From Luidia sarsii (Eukaryota; Echinodermata; Asteroidea; Paxillosida; Luidiidae): a stretch of 64,000 bases of DNA. Below the pieces are notes generated by a model, which saw only the letters and a program-made list of their open reading frames with translations, was not told where the DNA came from and did not search any database. The position numbers were made by a program, and so were the translations under genes. Position 1 is the stretch's first letter. Each line of letters starts with the position of its first letter. Shown here in pieces: positions 22,701 through 34,700 of the stretch. The stretch covers positions 11,238,555-11,302,554 of the forward strand of contig OX465115.1 in the NCBI GenBank assembly GCA_949987565.1, given 5' to 3'.

Positions 22701-25700
22701 GAGTTTAGTCTCAAAGTTAGTCCCTCGTATGAACTTAAACAGACTTATGTACATGTACTGTAGGCACAACCCATGCCAGAGCATGGTTGCAATCCCACAC
22801 AACCAAAGAGAATCATTGCAAAGCGTCAATCAGGACTAATTGAACAGTTCTCTAAAGTTGAGTGGCCGCAACGTTTCAATCCTTTCTCAATCTGCCTTTG
22901 AGCATCAGGCCCTTTCAATTATTCAGATCTTTGGTCTTTTATTAAGTTAGCCAGACATTTTGAAAAAAATCTGTATAACTTTAAAGGCCCAATACAACAT
23001 TGGGAAGATCGGAAAACATAAATTTTAACAGATGTTGAAATCTTAAGGTCTGGGATACTGTCCGGTACTTCCATAGAAATCTTCACTCAAACACCGACAA
23101 ATAGTTTATTACTTGCAAGTAATAAACTATTTCTTACACTACAGAATGGTGTGAAAACTGTGACGGTTTTTTACCTTTTTCTACTTTCTCAGATCACCAT
23201 TTGAGCTAAAACCTTCGCAGGGTTGCTTTTTTGGGATGTTTAATGGTTTAGCACGTAAACTGTGCCAATCTTTTGACCTTTACCAATGTTGTATAGGGCC
23301 TTTAAATGACAAGGTGCCATAAATATGCTTTAGTTGAATAGGGCAAACAGACAGGTGAATCGTGGGAAAACAATTTTCATGAAATTTTCTTAAAGGGGCA
23401 AATTTAGTTTGATGATGAATTGTTAAACCGGCCACTTTAAAAAACTGATGATTTCTGTTTTTCTGTGGTAAAATGGAATTGTTTCTGAGGCTTGAGGATA
23501 CAGAGTTGTATTTCTGCAATTGAGAAAGCTACCCCTTGAATTGAAACATCATCTAAATTTGTAAGAGGAAAAATAAAGACATCACCTTAACTTGATGCTA
23601 AAGATCAGTTGACCCACTATGGTGGTTGGTATGTTCTTATTTCTTTGCTTTTTCCCCTTCTAACGCATGTGTTCGTGTGTAACATGTGGTGTATGGTAAA
23701 CGCTTCGTAGCCTTTGAGAAAAAGTGATTTATAGTTGAATACATGAATGCATAAGGGACAAGCTACATGTATTTCATGGAAGCCTCTGTCATTATTGCCT
23801 GGTGGCTTCTAAACTTGTTCATCCGGCGTTGGGTTGGCACTTGGCAGAGGTCTGAGTAAAAACTTCCATGGAAGTTCGGTTCGACAGAAAAAAAAACTGT
23901 GTCTCAATCAATGACAGAGGTTGACACGGACACGGTGCATGTTCTGTGTCCGTGTGAGTCCCCCCCCCCCCGGCACCTCCCCCATCGTACGATTCAAGGA
24001 CCACAACCCAGACAGAGTGAGGGCGTGCTTCATCCAGGCTTTGATAACGATTACCTCATGCAATAAGAGAGGAAACAATTCAATAAGGGTTTGTCCTATG
24101 CAACGTGCGGTTGGCATTGTATATGTACAATGTACAATGCATGCTCAGCTTTGCTTTATCGCCTGCTTGATTGAAACAAGCACAATAACTAAAGCCAAAG
24201 GCTGTTTAGGCAGGATTTTAACCCATACATATAACACCTGCTTTCTAGTGAATGCAAGAGTTACAGGTTCGAATCACACCTTTTTTTTCAGCAAGAAGTC
24301 GGGCACAGCACTAAGTATACAGTACTGAATATTCATGTACACCTGGCCTGGAAGGGCAAAGCCTCATTGATTTGAATTCTCCCTGACAAACACAATTAAT
24401 CATCTTTGACGCTTCTGCCTTTAAGAAAAAAAAATGTCAGCTTCAATAAATTTTAAATATGTGGGGTTTTTTTTTGCTCACTGAAGTCAGAAAGCAGTTT
24501 GCAATGTTAATGCATTGCTTTCTCTGATCCATATCCTCTCCGACTTGCTATCAGTCTTTCTGCCTTTGAGAAAGGTACTGCTGGGATCGAAATGCAATAC
24601 TCTCTAGATTTTAAAGTTGAGTTTTCGGGGTTTTTTTTTTTTCAAACTTGTGGGCGTACCTTTAAAGAGGTCATCTTGGGGAAGGGGGAAAAAAAGCCTA
24701 TACTGCCCCAGCCAGACAGGAAGGGGAAAGAGGGCATTAGAGGCAATCCAGGGGTTAAACGGACGCCCACTCCCCCTCCTCCTCCTCCTCCACCTGGTTT
24801 CCAGCCACACCTACCTGGGCACCCCCGCCTTGAACCATGGCGCCTCCGTCACGTCTTTGTACTGGATGGGGTTGTCCGGGGCCACGCCGCCATCTTGGGC
24901 GAGTCCATTGTCCAGGAGGGAGGTGGTCCTGCAGGGGGCAGCAAAAAGTAGAGCAACGGTGATCACTGAGACGGATACATGCCCGGCTTCTAGGCCACGG
25001 GTGGTTACCCAATGGAAAAACGTAGAAATTCTGAACCATTGCAAAGGTGAGGAGTTAGAGTCTAAAACTTCACTTGCAGGACATTGACTCTGACCCACAG
25101 GTTCTGGTTCAAGGGTGGGGGAAGATAACTCATATATAAGCATCTTTATCTGAGTGAATAAAGGCTCATTTTCTAATTTTCTAAATTAAATTTAAAAAAA
25201 TAAAAAAACACAGTATGATTCAAACTGGTTTGGACACTGAAGCCACTTTAAATTTATCTCTATAAGGTTTGTTACAGATTTGCAGTTCCGGTGAAATTTA
25301 ATTTCTAAAGGTCAGGCAGGCATGGATAGAAATCTGTAGTGATGTTTCAGTCCTGTCTTCTTTCTATACATTTTTGCAGCATTTTGTAAATCTCTTCCTG
25401 CATGGCTAGACTGAGTCGGCCATTTTTAGCCAAGGCTGCGTTAATTAACTACTTCCTTTTACTGAACATTCAGCACACACATACACATGAGGAAAAAAAA
25501 AAACATCGAAAAAAAAAGAGATTCCGTTAAGCTGAGGAATGGCAAGTTGAAAGGGTCACTTAAATGGGAAATGAAAAGTCTACCAATTAGTCTTCTAACC
25601 AGAGACCGATTTCATATGGGCCGCTTAAGCATGAAATGCAGACAGTACCTTGAAAAATATCAGGTTACCCGAAAACATTATGCTTGCATTTTATGCTAAA

Positions 25701-28700
25701 CGCGTGCTCCATGAATCCAAGTCAATAAGAATTGCATTTAATATGGTTTTAGTCATCATGTTCTGAAAAAAAGAAAAGAGTATTCAGCTACACATTCGTA
25801 CTTAAAAAGTACGTACATGTACGTGTACAGTGTACATGCAGCTCTATGAAAAAGGATCCAGTAGCTACTGCCATCAGACTCATCATAACTTACAACCAAT
25901 CACAAGGCAATGAGCGACGCCCTTAGAAACAGTGCGGCTTGTCTCAACTCAAGAGGGTCATCCATCATAAGTTGGTTTAGAGTGGAATGGTGAACTAGTT
26001 CTATGAAATTACCATTACACACCTTGGGCTGCAGTGTAACTATGTGCATAGTCTGTTTTGAATGAGCAAGCCTCACACTCACAGAGGAGCCTTTTAGTAC
26101 CGGTACGGAGCATTTCAGTGCAGTGTGTGCTCTGCCCTTCGTCTAAATTACAACTGATGATGGTGGGTTAGGCAGACATGTGTGGACAACACAGCTTGGT
26201 TCAAGCAGTCACTCCCAAACGGACGGAGTACATTTTACATATTGTCCAAGCACTTAGTTAACAGGGCCTAGTACCTGTACATGTACATGTACAGTGTACC
26301 ATGAAATAATTGGAATCAAACAAAGGCAAGGAAAACTGACTAGGAAATTGGTAGATAATTTGAACCCCCTCTCCAAAAAAAAAAAAAAAAAAAAGCAAAG
26401 CAAATTTGACTGGACCTGGACTTGAACCCAAGATGTCTGTTTCAACATGCTTGTGTTGCAGAGTGCTGGTACGATAAGCCAGATGTCTCGGGTTCAAGTT
26501 CTGGCCAAGTTTCTGGCCTATTTAATTTTTTTCTTCAAATTTGAATCCATTAAAGCTAGTGAAAAACCCTCTTAAAGACAACAGTATATTCTGTGCTTAT
26601 GAAAGATTTTTTTCAAGGGTAAGCTAAACATCCAAGCAGTGTTCAAAATGGACTGCTTGCCTGCAATTCAAACATCGGTAGCCGATTTCACGAAACTTCA
26701 AATGTTGCGTAGGCAACATTTTGTGGCGTAGCTTATGCAACATTTTGCTGCCTTTGCTGAATATTGCTGAAAGAGTCATAGAGGCACAAGACTTGCGCAA
26801 CGTTTGTACGTTGCCTACACCCTTTTAGCAAATCCAAATCAAATACATGTAGCATTTAAAATGGGTGAGGTGAGGTGATTTGCCACTCAAAGAAAAAAAA
26901 TCAGCATCAAAAAGGTTTTGAAAAACCAGGGATTGGTGTTTTTTGACGTTGATAAACTAAAAACAAAAATGGGCGCTTTGAAAGGAAAGTTGAGTACATT
27001 ATGTTGATAAATTCGCAGTTTGGGTTTTCCCTTTTTCTTTTTTGGTCGGTTTTGCTCAGGGGAATGAACAAAGGCAAGTTTATGAAAACCCAAGAATTGA
27101 TCTGGACATTTACAGGTATAACATTGAAGACAGAAGTGGCCAGGATCTCAAAAGAAAATTGTGCACTGATGATAAATGTTCACTTCGGTCTGGCTTTTGC
27201 TTTTCTGTTTCAGTCTCTATTGATCCGGAGAATGAAAAGCAAAAATATCTTCTGAACAATAAGGAACATCTCAGCCATGATAAATGTGCACTTGGGTTTT
27301 GTGGTTGTTCTCTGCTTTGGTCTATTAATGCAGAGGCGAATGAAGAACCAGATTTCTGCTGGGTACTGTAACAATGTTTGTTCATCTTGCAGCCCGTAAT
27401 GGATGTCTGTCAATATTTGCAAGTGCCAGGGACCAAAGTTGGTATGTTACACGCTATACATGCACATACACGTGTGTGTACATGTAAGACAGCATTCAGT
27501 CATCACCACAGAGACATGGGATGGCCACTTGGAAAGTAATGAACATTCCACAATGACCGTGTACAGGCAGCAGAACAACCAAATTTGTTTTGGCCGCATT
27601 TTCCTCGAGAAAGAGTCAGATTTCCATTCTTTAAAACCAAAACGGTTCTCAATCATTGAGAAGACCTGACGTTTCTTTCAGGACATGCTGAATAGCACGC
27701 TGTACTTGTGCATTTTGTTCCTCCATATTTCAGAAGTCAGAAGAAACCAAGGAAAAGAAAACTCACTTGGAAAGGCATCTTCCATCAGGAAGAAATCATG
27801 GACAAATTGAAAGGGCTGGGATTTTAACGCCAATTACCAGCACTCTGCCATCTGAGCTAATCAGTTCCTTGGTCAGAGGCCTTCCCAAATTTCTCTATTT
27901 TGTTGGCTAAAGTCTAGGCATTTAACTTTTGATTATTGTGAATCACCAGTTTTGAAATAAAATAACATCCACACATTTTTATTGAACATCCACACTAGTG
28001 AAAATCAAATGACATCTAGGAATTTCTGCACTATCTATCTGAATCTGAGTCTGCTTCTTTTTTTTTCTACCGGCTACTTCTTAGTATCCATCTGCAGAGA
28101 GGAGGATTTGTTTTTAAGCCAAAGTTATATTTTGGCTTAAACATGCACAGATTTCAAAGTAACCAGCCAGCAAAACAAAATAGAGACTTTTCCAATTACA
28201 ACACTTTCTAAAAAAAAGAAAAAAAGAATTACACTGGATTTAAAATCGGAGAAATTACAATGGTGGGACAGTATGCGACTCACCTACTATACATAGGGGC
28301 CTTTAGGAAAGAGAGGGGAAGCTGGTGGTTGACCGCAGCAAATTGAACGCTTCTGGTGAGGGAAGGGAGTGTGGATGGCAAACTCTGCACGGTAATACCG
28401 TATCATTTGTTTTCGTCGACTTCCAGACTAGTGTTGATGCAGTGTTTTTGTTGATGTTTGTGAGTTTATTTGTGGCATTGGTGGTTGGGGGGTTGAGAAG
28501 GGAAAAGGAACGTGCACTGAACAGAGGTTCTTGTTTTCCCCCAGTGGCCCACTGATGCAAATGACACCCCTATGACATCTATGGACAAAGCACGGTCACT
28601 CAGAAGCCTTTCTATGCCACTGTGATCCAGTCTAATCTGCACACAAGTGCTTGGATGGTCCAGTGCTCTAGACCTCTAGGGCTTGTGTTTTTAAAACAAT

Positions 28701-31700
28701 TCAAATGGCTGCCTTTGAAAGAGGTCCTACTTCAATCAGGTCAGGCTCTCTAGATATTTGAAATCAATTAACTCAATGCATGCTTCAGAAATATGTACCC
28801 ACTGATAGTACCTCTTCTGTGTTCACCTCCTTCACTTGTCTTTCCTCCTGTTTAACCTTCTTTCTTTGAGCTATTCCCTTCTACATGATTTTACCTTTGA
28901 TCTCATTCTAGTCTGTCTATTGGCTTTCCTACTTTGCCAATCATCTGGCATCCACAATTCTCTCCATTCTGACTTTGAGAAAGGTCCAGCCAGGATCAAA
29001 ATGCCTGTCCTTCATACATGTTGAGATTCTGAACCTTCAACTGGAGAAGGGTCAGAGGTACCGGTAACTGGCTACAGTACAACCACACCACTCACCCAAG
29101 GAGAGATCCTTTCACGTGACGTTACCAGCACAAAACCTCCCCCATTGTCTTTGCCAAGGACACAAGCCCTAAGAAATCATCCACTGACAATGTTGCTCAT
29201 CACCTCCCACAGCATTGTTCATAGGAACTCCAGAATCCGTGCACAATCCGCAAACTTAATACGTCATTTATGAAGAGGGTTAGGGCCCGCCGAATGAGAC
29301 AAGACCACATCCTACCGTATGATGCGGGAATCAGGGGTCTAAGGAGTGCTTCCAGCCAAAGTCAGGAGGTTTGAACTCAGAGGATTACCCCTCACGTGTC
29401 CGTCCTTAGTATCTCCTGGCACTGACCTTCCCAATAGAGAGTCTGTACAATCATATTTGAATGGAAGGGTTCAGGAAACGCTGGGAGGATAGTACAGGTC
29501 TTAGCGCCGATCATGCAGAGGATTTACTGGCTTAGGTGGATTTCTGCCCGCCACAGCCCCAAAACGAAGGGGGAAGAGAAGATCTGAGGTCAAAGATTAA
29601 GTGGGGTTTGAGTCTACTCCAAAGGTTAAAAACAAAAAACCTGGCAAATTCCTACGGCTTAATAGGCCGGGAGCATTGTTGAGGATTTGCAGGGATGCGA
29701 TGCTGTTGAATTCAGTCCTTTGTCTTTCATGTAATCCTTAAAATTCAAGGGAATGGGCTTTGGGTGGGTGGGGGATGGGGTTTAAATGGCATAGCAGAAA
29801 CCTCTATCGACATGAATAGGGCGTACATGTAGGTTGGAGGAAATGGATATTGTCTGCCTGGGCTTATTACAAAGGGCAACGTGGCAAAGGCCAAGAAGGC
29901 CGGTTGGTGGGTGTGGCTCTTGTGCATCTAAAACCACAGTCTCTAATGATCCACTAGATGATATTGGGGGGTGTTTTATGTTTGTATGCCTGCAGGACCT
30001 CTCTCAAAGGCTGAAGTACATGTATACCTTCTGCCATTGAGAAAGATCTTGCTACGATTGAAATGTCAGTTTTTTCACGTACAGTCATTTATGTATCAAT
30101 TCAAATTTATACTAAGCATTTAAATGAGAAATTTCTTTAAAGTGCCTGCTTGGATCAATATTTCAGGCCCTCTATAAAATTGTCATTTTGGGTCAGCAGT
30201 TCTCTGAGACCTCTGGCTTATTGTACGTTGACACCAACACTGTCTGAAACTTGAAAACCCCTCGACCATGTAGACTTCCAGAATGGGGTTTGAGCTGAGC
30301 CAGAGGTCTCGGGTTCAAGTCCCGGTCCACGCAAATTCTCTTTGCTCATAAATTGTTGAAGATTTCCCAGTAAACTTTTTAAAATTCTGTTTGGAGATTC
30401 CTCTTTTGCTTTAACCCTAACCTTGCCTGAACTTTCAAAATGCTCTGACCAGCTCAAAATTTCGTCCAACTCATCCATCAATGGTAAGACGAGGAGTGAT
30501 GCACAGACACCATACGGGGTATCACAACTTGCGATGGGTTACCAATCGAAAGTTATGATGCATCATAAGGCTTTGTGAAATCCACCCCATGTCTGATATC
30601 TATTAGTGTCAGGGGTAAACTTGTGGATTGTGATTGACCCAAACTCTGAACAGATTTGGTCGACTTCCCTGAACCTTCAAAATTCTGTGAGTGTTTGATT
30701 TATGAAATGCTTGGGTTAAACTTATGAGACATAAAAAAGGGGATATGGTTGACAGACTCTTAACGGCCAATCATTTTTCATTTACTTCTGTCTCTATCTC
30801 CAACCCTCTCTCTCTCCCTCCCTCTTTCTCTCTTCTGTCTGTCTCTGTCTCTGTCTCTGTCTCTCTCTCCTTCTCTCACCCTCACTCTCTCTCTCTTTCT
30901 ATGTCTCTTTCTATGTCTCTCTCTATCTCTCTCCCTCTCTCTCCCTCCCCCCCTCTCTCTCTATCTCTATCTATCTGTCTGTACCTCTCTTTTGGGAATA
31001 GAGATGGAGTCTACAGGCACATGGGGGTTGGGTTTGTCTTGGAAAACGGCATTCTTGAAGGGAGTAATCGCAGTCATGCAGGAACAGGGCCACTTCCCAT
31101 CCCCCTTCCCCCGGCCGATACCGATCGCAGTCGGCAGGAAGATAGACTGGCTGGAAGTCTCCAGACAGATTGGCGAGAGGCTAGTTCCACCCCAAACACA
31201 CCGCCATCCTTCCCTTCCTCCTCCCACCTCCTCTCCCCAAGGGGGTGGGGATAATCTTAATGCTTCAAGGGTGAGGGCCAAGGGTCAGGGAGGATGTAAG
31301 AGCTGCAGATATGAGCCGAGGCCAGACAACCTGGGGACATAAGGAAAGGGCATCCACTGCGTCCCTTTCCACCAAAACAAAACAAACATCTGCTGTCCAC
31401 ACCCAGAGTTTCAAATTTCCATCCATATTTTCATGCCTCAAATTAAATCTTCCTGTTCCTCATCGCAAATACTGGATTTTTACCACAAGGGAAACAAATT
31501 AGTTATTTGCCATCACACCCAAAGCACATGATTTTCATGTACGTGTACTCATTAATACAAATTTGAGTTTTTTGTTTTTAACTGTTTATCATAAGCTATA
31601 TACACTTGTAAGTTAAAGGGGAATGAAACCAAGAGAAAAATGTTGGATTATCTGATTGGGTGTTAAAAACAACCTACAATTACTTACACAATGTAGATGT

Positions 31701-34700
31701 GCTACTCACCAACGATTTTCATAAAGAGGGAAAAATCATGGAATTCTGTGGTCAAATTCGCGTTCCCGCAATCCGCCATCTTTTTGAATGGCCCGCCAGT
31801 CACTGCGGGGGTATGACATTGCAACGGAAAACCTCCGCATGGGCCCGGACGGATGTACCCCTACTATATGTATATATTGCGTGCAGTTATGCACTTGCGA
31901 GCTGAACGATGGTGTACTGCCAGGCTTTTGGATGTCAAAATGCCAACAGGAAAAAGCTGGGGAAATCTTTCCATGCAGTTCCCAACAAGGACAAGAGACC
32001 TGTTTGACATCCAAAAGCCTGGCAGTACACCATCGTTCAGAGTGTGTAACTGCACGCAGTATATACATGTAGTAGGGGTACATCCGGCCGTCCGGGCCCA
32101 TGCGGGAGTTTCCCGTCTTTATGTCATTCCCCCTGCAGTGACTGGCGGGCCATTCGAAAAGATGGCAGTTTGCAGGAAAGCAAATTCGACCACCGAATTC
32201 CATGATTTTTCCCTCTTTATGAAACTCGTAGGTGAGTAACACATAGGTAATTGTAAGTTGTTTTTAACACCCAATTGGATAAGCTAACATTTCTCTCTGG
32301 GTTTCATTCCCCTTTAAGACAGAGAGGTCATGCTATGATCAAACAAGTCATATCACCAGGTCCCCTTCCTTATTTAAGGATTTCCATGTTCCAGGTCATT
32401 CCAGCCAGTGTGCCATTTTCAATATTTTCAAATTCAAAAATACTGTAGAACCACAAAGTCTCTCATCCTAGAGGTTATTGTTTGCATTTCTAGACCATGC
32501 CTTACAACACGGTGATCTTTTCAAAGATTTTTCAGATAGGCTTATCAAATTAGATGTTTGCTTGATTTTGGGGTTTCAAAAACAGTGGAGGACTGAAGTA
32601 TGGTCAAATGAATGCAGGAACAAATGGATGAACCAAACCATCGAATGAATGACGAATCGATGACTAAATGGACAGATGGACAGACCAACAAATCAACCAA
32701 CCAACAGATATGAGCCAATGACCCAACCGACATAGGGTACGACAGAATGAACAAATAAGCAAGGGAATAATCCAATGAACACATGAAGGAACTATCAAAC
32801 AAATGAGCAAATGGAAAAGAACTCTGATGCGAATATTCTCGGTGCAGTGAAGAGTGTAGCCTAAATGTGTATACATGTACATACTGTATGAACATACATG
32901 TATGCCTGTGACTGGGCTACCAACCTTGGTGGTAGTGGGGGAGGCACTCCGTTGTTGCTAGCCTTTTTGCAGCGGAACTTGCCAATCTCCATCTCCACCT
33001 TGTAGCCCACGTGGCCCGGTGACCTCCCTCCAGACAGGCCCTTGCGGCTGTCCCCCTGACCCTTCAGCAGCCGCTGGCTCAGCCCGGCCGCCCCAGCAAT
33101 GTCCAGGGACTTTGGGGCGGTCAGCGGCTGCCCCGGGGAGGCGGAGGAGAAGGAGGAGGCGGACGACGCCGACCGTTTGAGATTGTTCTTCTCGTTGTCC
33201 AGATCCCCGTTAGGGAGTCGGCTGGCATCGGCGGGGATGGGCGGGGCGGGCCCCTTACCGTGCACAGACTTGACAACGTCCACGGGGATGGGCGGGGCTG
33301 GGCCCTTGACCTTCCTGGGTGTGGGCTGCGGCTTGTCCCGGCCGGGCTCCTCGTTCGCGTTCTGATTGATGTTCATGGGCTGGCCGTTGGACCGCTGGCT
33401 GGCCCGCTGGGGGCTGTTGTTGTTGGGCGGCGACGACCTCTGACCCCGCGACCCGGGGTCGTTGTCGTTGGGCAGGGCCGCCCGACGGGGCATCGGCTGC
33501 GGTTTGTCCTCGGTGCTGGGGTTGTTGTTGTTGGTCCAGGCGGGATCGTCCTGCTCAGAGTTCAGGTTGCTCTCGGCTGGAGCGGAGGTGGAGGAGTCGG
33601 CAAACGGTCTCTCGCTGGGCTCCTTGGACACTGGGGAGGGCCTGAGGTCCGGGTCCAGCCAGTCCACGGTGATGTCGCAGGTGGCGTTGATGAACTGCTC
33701 CAGGATGGCGTAGCTCCGGTCGTAGTCAAACGAGTCCCGGTCCGAGTACTCGCTCAGCCGGCTCTCCGGGTATCCGCCGACGTACCCGTTGCCGTAGCCG
33801 TAGCCGTCCTCCTCCTCCTTGGGCTTGTAGGTGAAGGGCGGCGGCACCGTCGAGTCCTGCAGGAGAATCTGGCCCGGGACGTGGGCCCGGGGCCCCTCCG
33901 TCAGCGCCATGCCGCCTGCCGACGAGGAGCACGCGGCCTGGTCCTGGCCGTTGGGCAGCAGGAGCCGCTTGGTCTTCTGCTCGTGGATGATGGAGAAGGC
34001 GGTGGTGGGCAGGGCGATGGAGCGTGCCGTCCACTCGTTGCACAGCTCCACCTCGTAGTACGGGGCCGGCGGAAGGGCTATGGTCCTATGGGTCTGCTTA
34101 ACAGCAACCTGCAAACACCAGACACAAGAACAGACATAGCCTTCAGTCACACACGCATACAGTAGTCTACTCCTACAGTGAAGACAAGCACCACTTACTC
34201 ACTCCTCAGCCAATGCAAATCATTTCGTATTCTGAGGCCTTGGCGGTGGACTTGAATCCCCAAACAGAATCTATTCCCCAAAGTGAGACAAATGCAGCCT
34301 TCTCACTTTTCAGATTAGTGCCTCTTTGGGGCTGTGTAGAATGTCTGCGCTGACACCATGTGCCGAGAATAGCTTGCGGAGACACCACATGTGGTTAATC
34401 TTTTTTTCTTATTTTAGTTCAGTTCTTCTCAGAAGCACACACGTTCAACGGAGAGATCAGTCCATATAGTGCATAGTGCCACCGCAAACTATTCTTGGCT
34501 TGATACATTGAACCTCCACCATGAGCAGCGTGACATCTCATTTGACACCATGGGCATCATTTCTTTCCAAGAATGAGTGCCACTCTGGGAAGACCTGGTA
34601 TAATCAAAGTTACTGCATATGTTCCAGCAAATAGTTGCGAATTCATGATCAAAGTTAGCAAGAAATACATTTTTCCTGATGGAAAGGGTTAAACATATAC

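Noticed and set aside
30270..30345. tRNA gene
   Set aside because: Only the B-box and T-stem region looks tRNA-like; no full cloverleaf. The same holds for 26400, 27795, 40096, 40317, 48195, 54730 and 58560, which share a SINE body.
30967..31281. Possible additional linker exon on the minus strand
   Set aside because: No acceptor-donor pair with the required phase 2; the exons at 32925 and 24815 join perfectly without it.
31736..32242. 168-codon minus-strand frame across the foldback element
   Set aside because: It runs through both arms and the loop antisense to the THAP start; open by chance in arm sequence.
33260..34165. 301-codon plus-strand frame
   Set aside because: Shadow of the GC-rich minus-strand linker exon of the SH2D5-like gene, which is tied in by splice phase.
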